Below, in pieces: positions 37,301 through 49,905 of a stretch of 64,000 bases of DNA. The notes below the pieces were generated by a model. It was not told where the DNA came from. It saw only the letters and a list, made by a program, of their open reading frames with translations, and did not search any database. The translations under genes were made by a program, and so were the position numbers. Source of the DNA: Edolisoma coerulescens (taxonomy: Eukaryota > Chordata > Aves > Passeriformes > Campephagidae). The stretch is from positions 192,257 to 256,256 of the forward strand of contig VWZW01004630.1 of NCBI GenBank assembly GCA_013397115.1, given 5' to 3'. Numbering within the stretch: the stretch's first letter is position 1; every line of letters starts with the position of its first letter.

Positions 37301-40103
37301 AATTAAGCGGGACCACTACATGACAAGGGCCGAGCTGTGGTGTTTCAGCCTGACAGGTAAGATGCTGCATATCATGGTAATTTTCTTATTCTGACTTTCT
37401 GTATTCTGACACACATATTTGTCTTGGACATCTGCTATTTCTCATTCCTTCCTACTCCGAAGGGTGGGGAGACACTTTCATGTGTCTAATACACGTTGTC
37501 TCTAGGCCTTATCACAATATAAACAACCACTGAGTGCAGCAAACACTGCTGAAAGTAAGAAATGTTACATAACTCATAGCTCTGAGTGTTAATGTATCAC
37601 TTCCACCTACGTCGGCCTCTGACAATACTTTTTACTAAGAAAAGAAAATGAGCCTTTAGAGTGCAGAGATCTTGAGCTGGGCTTTGAAAGCTCTGTGTTT
37701 TACTTTGGGGGTAAATAATTTATTCTCCTTTCACTAGAAATGCTTGAGGGATGTCATGAATGCTGCTGACCTGTTCATGATTTCAGCCAACTGTAATTTT
37801 CATAATCAATCTACTGTGTTTTCCTGTGATTGGTTCCCTCCACACCACTACATGAATGTAGCCATTTAAAAAGAGATATTGGAAACCTCCAAGTTCAAAA
37901 CACATGCTCAAAAAAAGTCCACTAAACCCAGCAATTTGGGCATTCCAAGGTTATCCTTCTGGTTTTCCAAGTTATCTGTGGTGCCGTTAGATGCCTAAGT
38001 GGCCATCATAACCTGACAACCTACCTGTTCATTAGGTACACATGCAAATTTGGGATAATATTACAAACGTAGTTGTGTGGACTTAAACTTCCAGAACTGT
38101 GTCCCTTAATCTGCCTTATTGTAGCAAGCAGAATGATAGAAATTTAACACTACATTTGTGCAGTGGAGCACTGCTAGGAATTCTCATGGGTTACCCTATG
38201 AGTTAAGGCCATCATCTTACCAGGATCTCTGCCTGGGAAAACTGCAGCTCCATGATAACACTTCTACCGCTGTTGACATTTTCTTCTCAAGGAGCCAGGA
38301 AGTGAATCCCCTTTGGTATTAAGATTTTCAAAACTTTTCCTTTCAAGCAGCTGGCTATAAACTTTGAAGGGAAATCAATCGACCCTCCATAGTTGGCAGT
38401 CAAAATGAGTTGAGAGCCAGTGAAAATAAATAGTTCCAGATTATATTTCACCTAGGAGTCAATTTTATTCCCTTTAATGACCTTAAAATGCAAGGAGGAA
38501 TAACCACACTCCTCATATTTTGTCTCTCACACACAGCAGTGCTCTGCTGATGCCTCCTGAAGTGCAGCACTGCTTAAATCTGTGAGTCACCAAATAACCT
38601 GCCCATTTTGGTTCTCATTTAGGAGAATTTTTAAAGTTATAAGAAAGACACTTGCAGGAATCAAGTGTTAGGCAAGTTTCAGATCTCTTTGCATTGGTTA
38701 GTAGCTCTGGTTTGTGCTATGTATAGCCTGTTAATCAAGGCAAACACAAGGGAAGTCTAGGTATGCAACTTCAGGAATTTATCTTCTAAGCACTGAGCCA
38801 AATCTGCCAGCCCTAATTTTCTTGATGCCAAAGAACTTTGCAGAAGTCTAGTGCTAGAAAAGGCAAAGAGTACACCAAGACTTTTACAGGTATTGTCACA
38901 CAGAACAGTAAAAAGAACCCTCTTGCTCCCCATAATTTTGAACAACAAGCAACAACACAAACAGCATTCTCAGGCCCGGAGAAAAGGGGAAAAAGTGAAA
39001 CCCAACCACCCTCACCCTACAAAACCTATGGGCAACTCTGGCTGACAGCAGACATGGTCACATACCTACAAATCAGTCTGTCAGATTAGAAGACGCCTCC
39101 TTAACCTCGTCCACATGGTTCCCATTTAGAACAGCTACACTGCCCTTACAGAATTAAGCAACGAGGAAAAAGCTTGTTTATGTTCAGAGTCAAAGCCACA
39201 GTCCCCACACCGACCATTTAACAACTGACTTATCTTCTGAATTTGAGCTGTTTTCTCTCTTTATGCCAGAACAGACCAGGCCAGTTTTCAGGGTGATGAA
39301 AACAATTTCAAATTAATCAGTCACACGCAGGACATTCAGGATTTAAGTGCATGGTTTCCTTTAGACATGCTGCCCTCCCCTCAGTGTTATTCACGCTGGT
39401 TAGAATAAGAAACAGATTTTTCTTCCTGATATACAGCAGTTGAATTTATATATTCCAACACGTATTCATAACTTCTAGACTACAAACTACAGTTACAGGG
39501 CACGATGACAAACTACTGGAAGCAGAGGGACTCATTTGACAGTAAGGACTGCTATATCTATAAAGAAAGAGAGGACAATGAGAGTTTTTCTTGATGTGAC
39601 ATTTTAATTCTGCTTGGTCTTTCCCTGTGAACATCCACAAAAGCCTGCTCTGCCTTGTCTGTAACTCCTCATTAGGTAGCTGAAGACAGTAGTAAGGGGC
39701 ACCATTGGCCCCATCCCCTAGAATACATAAAAGGGTTTCTTGTGAAAGTATAAAGAAAAAAACCTAAAAGTGCTCCAAAATGGAAAGAAACATCAATGCA
39801 AAGCTGATGGAACTAACTTAACCAGTCAAAATCACCATTTTTTTCATTAACTGGCAAAAAGCAAGTTATCACATACGAGCACTAACAGCATATACTGTAG
39901 GAGATAGAACCAGCAGGGTGCTGTGCAGAGGGTTTGTTAGCAGAGATAGATCGTATCAATGTGATCGAGTGACTGCACTGCATAATTTGGTTTATTGCAA
40001 ACATTCTTTTGGTATAATCTGGGTATCACATTCCTTATCTTGACAGAGCTTTGAAGTTCATGTCTAACCAGATCAGATAAAAGATGATGCTACCTTATCT
40101 CAA
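34322..40103. other. Unique noncoding sequence
   Basis: No gene or repeat family is recognised. A 72-base segment at 37285-37356 has an acceptor-like TCCATCCCATAG before it and a strong GACAG|GTAAGATG after it, and is open in one frame for 23 codons; this is noted as a weak exon candidate. A pyrimidine run with acceptor-like CAG lies at 36070-36086 without a matching donor. Confidence 0.5.
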
Positions 40104-40145
40104 AAAGAAACCCCCCAAAACCCAACAAAAACCCAACCCACCTCA
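40104..40145 (+). repeat. A/C-rich low-complexity tract
   Basis: A short run made almost entirely of A and C on the plus strand (AAACCCCCCAAAACCCAAC and similar). It resembles the tracts at 3682-3732 and 31965-32072. It is not periodic enough to be called a microsatellite and has no recognised function. Confidence 0.7.
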
Positions 40146-43100
40146 CATCCTAATTTAAAGCCTTTTTTAAACAGTTCATTTTTCTCTCTTAAGTATGCTC
40201 CTAAAGGCAGAAGAATGTTACTGAGTCTCACAAGTAAGAGACAGCAGCTGGAATATGGTTTAATAGACACACAACCCAGTAAGAATACTTAAAGCCCACA
40301 GCCTAACTTTAATCAAGGGAGTGTCCTTGTGAAACTGTAAGACTTAACTCTCATGTCTGAGACAGGCAAATACTTCAAATGTTTCATTAATTCCTTAAGA
40401 ACTGCAGCACCTTGTCTTCTAAGTTCAAAGTAAGTTTCAGTGAACTCACAGGAATGTATGGGGAGGGGTTAAAGGGAGATTTTTCCATGGAAAGGGTTCA
40501 TTGTCAGTGTAAAGTGAATAACTGTAAGACAGCAATGTGCTGGGATGAGTAAGCAGTAGGAGGGACACACAGGAAACATCCTCTAACAGTAGCTGAGATG
40601 TTATTTCTGCAAATTTCAACCCCTTTGCCATAAAAACATTTACCATCTAGAGCATTATAAGACCCATTTAAATATTTAAAATCCTCATCCAAAAAAAAGC
40701 TGCATCTTTCCAAGCAAGGTAGAAGAGAGCACATCAATCTCAGTTTGCATCTACTCATAGCCTTTTTGAAATAGAAGTACTGGAAGTGCAGTGGATATCA
40801 AATGTTATTGCTTCTTAAAGTCAGGAAAACACGTCCTTCAGAAACTGGGAAATTATTTATCACCTTTGAACACTTAGAATAGAATTAGACACCGGAGATC
40901 TCCACAACTCTGCTTTCAATTCAGTTTGATATTGTAAACTAATATTAGGAATGTCAAAAATCAGAGAAAAGGTGCCCAAGTCAACCACACAGAATTTTGC
41001 CCTGAAACTTTAAAGGTCATTATGAGGATTCTGCCATGAACAAAGCCATGGTATGTGAACAGCTCTCCTGCTCTAGACACTTTCTGATTCTTTAAGATTT
41101 TATTATTTCAGAAGAGATTCTCTTTTCTTTATAGACATCTCCAGAGATGAAAGCAATAAGATGTTCATAGCAGGGTATATTCCATTCTTACTACTATAAA
41201 ACAGAAAGCCCCACAAGCTTTCCTACAAATATTGATCTTGCCTATGTGATTCTGCCAAAATTATCCTCTGATTTTGTTCCAGGTCTCTAGACCAAGCTCT
41301 ACCTTTCCATTAATCCTGCTTCTGAACGTTCTCTGACCATCTCATTCCTTACCTTAAGTCACACCTTTTTTGCAGAGCCGTGGCTGAGGGTCATGTCTTT
41401 GGGACTACGGAAAAGCTTTTACAGAGTTCATTTTGTTCTTTGGTTTGTTCTCTTTTTTAAACAACCCCCTCGTTAAAAAATTAGTTAAGCCATATGATGT
41501 CAATTATGAACTAGTAGGAACTGAATGTGAATATCAAGCTTTTAAAAACATCTTTACACAATTTTACTCCCCAAAATGCTATATATTTTGCCAGGTATTA
41601 GTTGACTCATGGTAATAGGGGCAAACACTCCCCAAAAACTGAGCAGCTGATAGTCTCTAGAGAAATATTATCGACTTCTCCTAAGCAGATGTGAAGTAGA
41701 AACACGGAACACAGATAAAAGCTCAGTATCCCACCTCACATATTTATCAACCATTAAAACTAATACAGGCCAGGCAAAAAGCAAGCAAGCAAACAAAAAA
41801 TCCACAGAATACATAATCCAACTTTTCTTTACCTATCGTGAAGCTAATGAATGAATACTAGGGTATGCCTGAGGGAAGGACATTGATAGAGAATCCTGAC
41901 AGAATTTTTTTTGTGGACACCTGTACTCAATTTATATCTTTGGATATTTAAAGTGCATTGCATGGAAACCCTTAGTTTGGCATGATTAGTTCCATTAAAG
42001 TCTGAACAGGAAGCAGAATGCAGATTTAGCCTCCAGCAAATAAAATTCATTCTAGCCATGGAAGAAAGCCATAAGGGTGCATTAAAAAATTACCAGCGTG
42101 TTACTTCTACAGTCCACAGCTACATTTCAGAAGAGAAGCCTTGTGCATTTTGTTCCTGCTCCCATCTCTGGAAGTGCAGTATTTTTCAGACAGCCATGAG
42201 CTTGCTACAAGTCCATGTAATCTCATCCTGCCCCTAGAAGCTGCTTTCTAGGTCTCAGTACCATGCTAACTTCATCCACAACATTTCTGGCTTGCTCAAA
42301 GTACAGACAGCTTCTTCCTCTGTCCCAGAAACAGCCTTGGTACCTCCCACCTCAACACTGCAGTACTATAAGAGTTTGAGTCAGTAGAAGTCCGTTTAAA
42401 GAACAGCAAATGGAAACTCATGTTCTCATCTTGATCAAAAATATAATGATTCTGTCTGGAGCTGTGAAAGTATAGAAAATTTGGAATGTCTGAGAAAAAC
42501 AGCTCTAAGCAGGCTGGAAGGCAAAATATGTTTCAGGTTCTCTGTTTCAGCTATGTATGCATGAAAAACCTCCAGGCCTTGTTATGGTTTTGGAGTCCCG
42601 GTAAAAAAAATCTCATTTTCAGTCTCCTACAGTTTTAGGAAGGGCAAGAAAAATAAAACCTACCTTTTTTTTTTGTAATTAGGAAGAATCAATAAACTCC
42701 TTCACAAGACAGAAATGGGAAGTGGGACAAAAAGCCTGTTGGCTTCTTAAGATCCCATGGTGAGTCTCAGGAACACTAAACAGCAAGTGGCATCTTTCTA
42801 CAGTCAAGTTAATAAGCTATGCCAAGCACTTGCTTCCTAGAGAAGAGAGTGCCTTCCTTTCCTACACCTTGCAGACAGGCATCATCAAGGCTTCATGACC
42901 AACAGGCAGGTTTCAATACAAGACACATTCCCACCCCTTCATATGGCTGATATTTGTCCATTTGCTGTGCTGATAATGGTCTAATTTTCCAGCACACAAT
43001 GGCTGGTTAGCAATAAAACATACTAAGTAAACATCACAGCTGATAAATCTGCAGCTGTAGGCTTGGAGAACCATCCAAGTTTCAATCCTTCATAGATTTT

Positions 43101-46100
43101 TAGGTCTCTCCAAAAAACAGTCCTTTTGTACATAGATTTGATTTTATTTCAAATTCTTTATCATCATTAACACAAGCCTGCACACAGGAGCAGAGGTGAA
43201 AATCCCCTCTCACCTATTTAATTATAGTTACTGGTTTAAGAAACACATCCAACTAACATTGGATTCCAAAATACACAGTTTAGTCTCATTGATTTTTCTC
43301 CCTGAAGGTTAATTTTATGAAGTCATTTTCTGAGGCCTGCTGCAGTGACAAATTGCCACAGAAAGCAAGTTCTTGAGTCATCCTTGCTGTGTAACACTTC
43401 TGTAGTGAATATTGTCACTAGGATCCATATACTCCAGAAAACCCCCGCCCTGCGTTCCTGCTCATCTCATCTCTCAGACACCTTGTATTTTATCTCTTAT
43501 CTTCAGGACTCTCTCAAAGATCATCTTTCTGATACTTGAATAGCAAGGATTGACTAACCTACTTTGAGAGGTTTCTATGAGATAGGAAACCTCCATTTCT
43601 ACTACTTCTTCTGCAGTTCTTCCTTCTCTGTCCCTCTGGGTACCTTCATAGTGCAAGCAGGATCCTCCAGGCTGGGTGACAGAAGCAGTAGGTAGGCTTT
43701 ACATTATCAACTTTTAGCAGTCTCTAGTACAGACGTGTCTGTGTGAGTCCTGAGAAAGGCAAGTACCTATTTCTCTCCATTGTCTAGAATTCACACATAT
43801 TCATCCTTACAGAACGAGTATTTTTCACTCAGTTCACATCTGTTTAACATGTGGCTGTACAAACACTGATGCCAGGGACAGTCTGGGAGCCGAGGAAGGA
43901 GGGCTGGGAACCAGATGGAACCAAGTACTTTATAAGCCACTCCCGCCTTGAAAAAAATGCATTTGAGTTGAGGCCAAGTTCAATGAGACATTTCCTAGCC
44001 AGCAATATCAGCTGGAGAGGCTCTTGCCCTGTCCATCCCACTTTCTCCTCCCAGCTGTCTCCCAAAACCACCAGTCAAAATTGAGTGTCTTTAGGGTGGC
44101 CATTCATCAGCCAGTTTGGAGAGCTGATCTGGCTCAATAATGATACAGAACATCTCCTCCTTTCCACTGCCCCAGAAATCTTACTTCAAAATGAGTTCTC
44201 TTCCCTGACTTGGTTCACAGCACAGCCACACTGGCAGAACTAACAGGATTATAGAAAGATAGGAAAAACAATCAGATGACAATAGCTTCTCCCCCTCAAG
44301 TTAATTTCTTTAATTTCAGAATGGCATAGCCAAATCCTTGTCTTTTTCCTCAATTGTCCAGTCCTTCCACATAGCTCTGGAAAAAAAAATATTAGTACTT
44401 CTGTCTATAAGTCTTTCTTCACTCTCATAAACCCAGAATAACCCCTCTCAGACCTGAAGTCTCTCTAGAGGTTTCATTTCACTGAAAACTCACTCACAAA
44501 TACTAGCTAAAAGTTGTTAATTTTGGTGCCATGGGAAGACATGCTAAAGGCTGAATAAAAATCGTGCAAGCTGTCCCTCCATCCATGCCATTTTTGTCCA
44601 TCTCTATGGACATTGCTAATGCTTCAGCTGCGTGCCAGAACGTTTGAGTCTGAATGCAGATAGGATTTGGGACATATGAGCACATCCTGAGGTATCTGTA
44701 ACGTAAGAAGCTCACATCTGTGCTGGTCACCTTGATTCCTTCTGGAGCCAACAGAAGGAACAGGCAGTGCTGCCATGGAGTCCAACCCATCCCAAAACAA
44801 CACCCAGCCCATCCTAACAAGTTTAGCTTGCTCACAGCACCGATGCCCATAGAACTTTCCCATGCAGAGGACTTCAGGGGCTGGCCGTGGGCAGGCAATA
44901 ATAAGAAGCTGGGATTTTACTCTTCATATTCAGGATAAAGGTGGCAAAAACCAATCTTACAGAACTAAACTTGACAATGGTATTTGGGCACGTCCCTAGG
45001 CACCCAAATATTCACCTCTCCATCTCACTCAGCTCATTATTATCTCTCCAATTTCTTTCTAATCCACTTCTTTGCTCCTGCAGAGCAACCCATCTTTCCT
45101 TGTCAAAGCTAGATACCAGAAGCTTTGCTAATGGCTTTCCCAGAGGACACAATCTTACCACTCAACAACCAATTCCTTGAGATTCATTAAATACTGAATA
45201 TACATTTAGGTTCCTCTTTTTTTTTCCTTCAAAAAACAACAGATATTTTTCAGCCTTATTCAATTTAGCCTCTCCTGCCCTGGCTTTAACAGCCTAAGGA
45301 TGCCATACTGTATTGAGAGACCCAGAAACAACATTATATTACTGCTCTGGCAATGCTGTTCACATTGTGATACGATACAGGGATAATCATTAAAGAATAA
45401 AAGATTTCCATTGCCCTTGTATTCCCTCCCTTTTCCTGCTCTCTGCCCCTTCTGATCTTTCCCTTTAAGAGTGTGGTTTGTCAACATCCTGGCTGCCAGG
45501 ACCATCAATCCTGCCCCGGGACATTCAGTCTATGTCTCAATTTGCCACATTTCTTTTCTAGCATATCGTCTCCAGCAAATCCACAACAACCCACACTTCT
45601 GCCTTTGGCCTTACGCTGCCTCCTCTCCATTGCATTTTTTCTCTTCTTCTTTGGCAACGTTTCCTTTTTTTCCATTTCAAGACAGAGGGCAAATGAGCAG
45701 TGACCTCTGTAGCTGGCACCAGGACCTCTCCTGTGGCTAGAGAGGAGCCAGCCCCTGCAGGAGAGGCAGCCAAGTCCCTTTCCCAGGAGAGGACAGACAC
45801 CTCCCCACAGCAGTTCCTCTCTGCTGAGAAGCAGAACAGAGTCAAGTCAAATTTAGATATTGATTAATCCTGTGTTTTTCTTTTTTCTTCTATGGCATAA
45901 ATTCTCTCAGGGGAATGTGGTAGCTATAATAGAGGGAGCTTTTTCCATGTTTTTATCCCTAAGTACAAACTACATCTAGAAGAAAGCCATACAAATTTCT
46001 GCTTATCAGATTTAAAAAAAAAATTGCAAGTTTTTTAATTTTAAGAATCTGGGTTCCAGCAGAGGTGTAGCAGAAGTACCACAATAGTACAGATGGGAAA

Positions 46101-48899
46101 TTAATTTATTGAAAACCGTATTTGCTGGATGATGTGCTGCTTTCAGAGGACAGGGGTTCAAACATGCATGTTCCTCCTTTTCAGCTAGCTTGCCCTTATG
46201 CTATTTATAAACCCAGGAAAAGCAGGAAGCACCCTAAATATATACATAGTATATATTATTATATAAGTTATATGTAATAGGATAATTTTTTCTTGTAATT
46301 AAGTTTCAATATTAAAATTGAAGGAGGTCAAGTGTGACTTGCATAGGTTTTGTTCCAGCTATTTGTGAAACCCCTGCCACGATCGTGCACTTCCTCCACT
46401 GCCCTACGAGTTACACAGCACCCTTTGCGAGCCGCATTCGCATCTGAAGCACTCGGGCTGGGCGTTCACTGGCCCTTGCAGGGCCTCCCTCAGTACATGC
46501 CTCAGACAACAATGGCCATTGCCATTCACGTTGTCTGTGGCTTTAGAAAGTGCAAATTCAGCACCGCGCGAATGGAAAGGGAGATGTAAAACTCCTTGGG
46601 TGTCCAAGTTTCCTAATGCTAAAAAAAATAAATACATAAAATAATCATACGTTAGTTGCACTTTTGGTTTGGCATTCAGAGTCTGTATCACCCACAGGGC
46701 ACCAATTCTGTTACAATCCTAATCACCTCGAAATCCCTTTTTAATTAAGTAGGAAACAGAGACAATGACCATCTTTCAAAGCTCCAGGCTCTCCACAGGT
46801 TTGTTGTTGGTTTTAACACACTGCAGGACCTTCTGTTTCAAGGTCATTTTGGCTTCACCAAGTGGAAACAGGTCATGGTGACACACAGTGCTAGAGCTGT
46901 CCAGCTGCACGCACACTAATTCTGGTTATTCCTGCCTTATTCCAGCCCTGTTTTGCCTCTTTCACTGCAGAGTGTCATAACGCAACTGATTAGCACACAA
47001 TAAATTCAGCAGCTATCGGGCCAAACAACTGTGAGGGCTCTGCATGGCGGGCACTTGTCCAAAATTGATGTTAGTTGATAGACACAGGAATGCCCTTTCT
47101 ATCCCAGGGCAAGAGAGTGACGAAAGGCACGTCTGAAGTGCCCGGTGCTGGCTCCCTGCCCCAGGAATGCCACACTTCCCTTCGCTGGGACTGTGATAAG
47201 CCCAGCTATGTTTAGCAGTTGTGGCCAGCAGGCTGTAGATGGGAGCAGCCAGAGCTGCTGTTTGACACACCGGCTGTCCTGTCGGCACAAAGTGCTTTAT
47301 CCTTCAGCTGGGCTTGCACATACTCCTCATGTTAGAGACGCACGTGAATCTGGGTGGTGAGGTGGGTCAAAAATTACTGTGAATTAAACAAGGAATTTGT
47401 TTGGGGGAGTTGAGACCTACAGATCTCACTGCAGTACTTTGGTAATGAGAAATCGAGTTTGAGCTTTTGCTGATGTTTCCATGAAGTCCTGTGGGACTCG
47501 CAGCTTCCAGTTGTGGGAAACAAACTTTATCAGAACAGAGAACCCTGGAAACCAAACTTAAAAGACAAAACAAGACAGACACAGTTTTTTCTTCGGCAAA
47601 GATGTGCTAGAAAAGTAAATTCTGCACTAATAGTCACAGACACAGAACCATTTGAAACAAAAGGACCCTGAGATATCCAACAAAATGCATTTTCTTTAAA
47701 GCTGTATGCTCTGACACAAAAGCAGAATTGGGATATGAACTGAAAGTTCAAGGTGATTCACGTTCAGAAACATTTGTACCCTTTAGATGTGTCAGCTGTT
47801 GACATTGTGTTATCAAAGTCAATAATTTAAATTTTAGAAATAAATAAATATATAAATACACACACACACACACGTATCTCCACTAAGATAGCACTGCAGT
47901 TATTTTTTTTAGTTTATTTCTTTTGTTGGAATAAAAGAACTACAATTTTTTAAAAAGGTTAATAAATTTAAATAAAATCCTATTTTTTATGACCTAGATT
48001 AATTTTCAGGGTGCTTTGTTCTGATACTCACAGAGATCACATTTTTTTCATTGGAAATAAACCCTATTAAATTAAAATAAATTTAGGTAGAAACTGAACA
48101 AGTATGAAGTGATCTGAAACCTTTTTCCTCCAGATTCTGTTTCCAAAACTTCGGAAAAAGAAAAAAGAAATCTGAAAAATTTTCTTTGCAATGATTAGCT
48201 TCTAAACATTGGGAAGTATAAAGAAGCCTAAGAACTTGGGAATTTCTTCTGAGGGACAGAATAAATAAGCAAGAATAAGTGAAGGGACAATAAGCCATTA
48301 GCTTTCCAATACAATCATTCTTTCTGTGGTTGAAAAAACAGAATACAGTGCCAATTATGTTGATTGCCACTGGTATATTAATTTAAAAGTTTAATATTAA
48401 AAGCAAAATTCAGAGCAAATTCAACAGTAGTATTTGGGGCTGCTCAGAGGGAATCAAAGACTTAAAACTGAATCATGGCCGGTAGAGAAGATGCAGATGT
48501 AGGATTAAAATGGTCTCAAATATCCTTTATCCTACACTAACTTTTTAGAGAAAGATGCACACGAAGTTAGAAGGACTCCCATCCAGGCGTCAGAAGACAG
48601 TTGATAAATATCATGGGGAAAATGGTGATGTAAGAAGGTGCATCCCAAACATTTGTTCAGCAAGAGGGGGAAAAGGTCACCAAGAAGTGTAAATATAAAA
48701 TGTTGTGGTAGCAAAGTTACACTACTCAAACCAGCACCTGTGGGATTTTGCCCAAGAAAACGGCAGAGCCATGGCAGGTCAAAATCCAGTATCTCAGGCA
48801 AGCCAATAAGGCCAAGGATGTGGGATATACAAGGGGCATTTATAGTTGAAGGCTGTGGTAGCCAGCAAGAGAGGTACAGAACTAAAACAGCAAAGTAGA
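40146..48899. other. Unique noncoding sequence
   Basis: No gene or repeat family is recognised. An AT-rich run occurs at about 46238-46280, and a modest CpG cluster at about 46380-46575. Overlapping open frames on both strands near 44500-45850 and 46350-47360 reflect slightly higher GC content and carry no recognisable domain. Confidence 0.5.
47838..47874 (+). repeat. AAAT/AT and (CA)n microsatellite
   Basis: AAATAAATAAATATATAAAT runs into a CA dinucleotide stretch of about eight units ending before CGTATC. It is a compound simple repeat of the kind that often varies in length between individuals. Confidence 0.9.
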
Positions 48900-49905
48900 C
48901 AAATCCACAGCCTTTCCCTCATCCACTAGGCAGGTGACCTGGTCATAAAAGGAGATCACCTTGGTCAAGCAGGACCTGTCTTTCCTAAACCCATGGTGGC
49001 TGGGCCTGATCCCTTGGTTGTCCTGATAATCTGTTCCGTAGACTTTCCTAGCACTGAGGTCAGGCTGACAGGCCTGTAGGTCCCTGGATCCTCCTTCCAG
49101 CCCTTCTTGCAGATGGGTGTCACACTGCAGTCACCTGGGACCTTCCCGGGGAGCCAGGACTGATGACAAACGATGGAGAGTGGCTTGGTGAGCACTCCCA
49201 CCAGCTCTCTCAGCATCATTGGATGAATTCCATCCATCCCACAGACTTGTGAGTGTCCAAGTGCCACAGCAGGTCTCTGACTAATCCCTCCAGGATTGCA
49301 GAGGATCTACTCTGATCCCTGTCCCTGTCCACCAGCTCAGGGGGCCAGCTGCCCTCAGGATAACTGGTCTTTCTGTTGAAGACTGAGACAAAGAAGGCAT
49401 CAAGTACCTCAGCCTTTCCTCATCCTTGGTGACAATGTTCCCTTCCACCTCTAAAATAGGACAGAGATTTCCCTTGGCCCTCCTTTTGTTGTTGCTGTAT
49501 TTATAAAGACACTTTTTATTAGATTTCACTGTGAAGGTCAGATGGAGGCTTTCTGATTTTCTTCCTACATGACGTAACAACACCCTTGTATTCTTCCTCA
49601 GTTGCCTGCCCCTTCTGCCAAAGGCTGTAAAGCCTCTATTTTAACCCTGTTCAGTCAGGCTGGTCTTCTTCCCCACCAGCTCCTCCTTCAGCACATAGGG
49701 ATGGCCTGCTTCTGTGCCTTTAAGACTTCTTTGTTTAAGTATGTCCAGTCTTTTGTTATTAAGGACTGCTTCCCAAGGGATTCTCCAAACCAGTGACCTA
49801 AAGAGGCCAACATCCACCCTCTGGAAGTTCAAGACAGATGTTTTGTTGACCTCCCTCCCTACTTCACAAAGAGTCAAAAACTCTATCCTTTCGTGGTTTT
49901 GATGT
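48900..49905 (-). mobile_element. CR1 LINE ORF2 fragment, antisense
   Basis: On the minus strand this encodes the stretch of CR1 ORF2 between the endonuclease and the middle of the reverse transcriptase. From upstream to downstream: VGLFRSLVWRIPWEAVL (about 49830-49775) matches the post-endonuclease linker. NKKCLYKYSNNKRR and EGNIVTKDEER follow (49530-49400). The start of the RT domain then appears, with DGIHPMMLRELVG, KPLSIVCHQSWLPGKVPGD and KEDPGTYRPVSLTSVLGK (49240-49040). A frameshift puts the next part (SPA.WMRERL, equivalent to 'VTCLVDEGKA') in another frame. Frames are broken by stops, so it is inactive. Unusually it lacks the whole 3' half of the element. Confidence 0.92.

Noticed and set aside
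44503..44898. 131-codon minus-strand frame
   Set aside because: No domain, no paired splice sites, and competing frames on both strands over the same bases.
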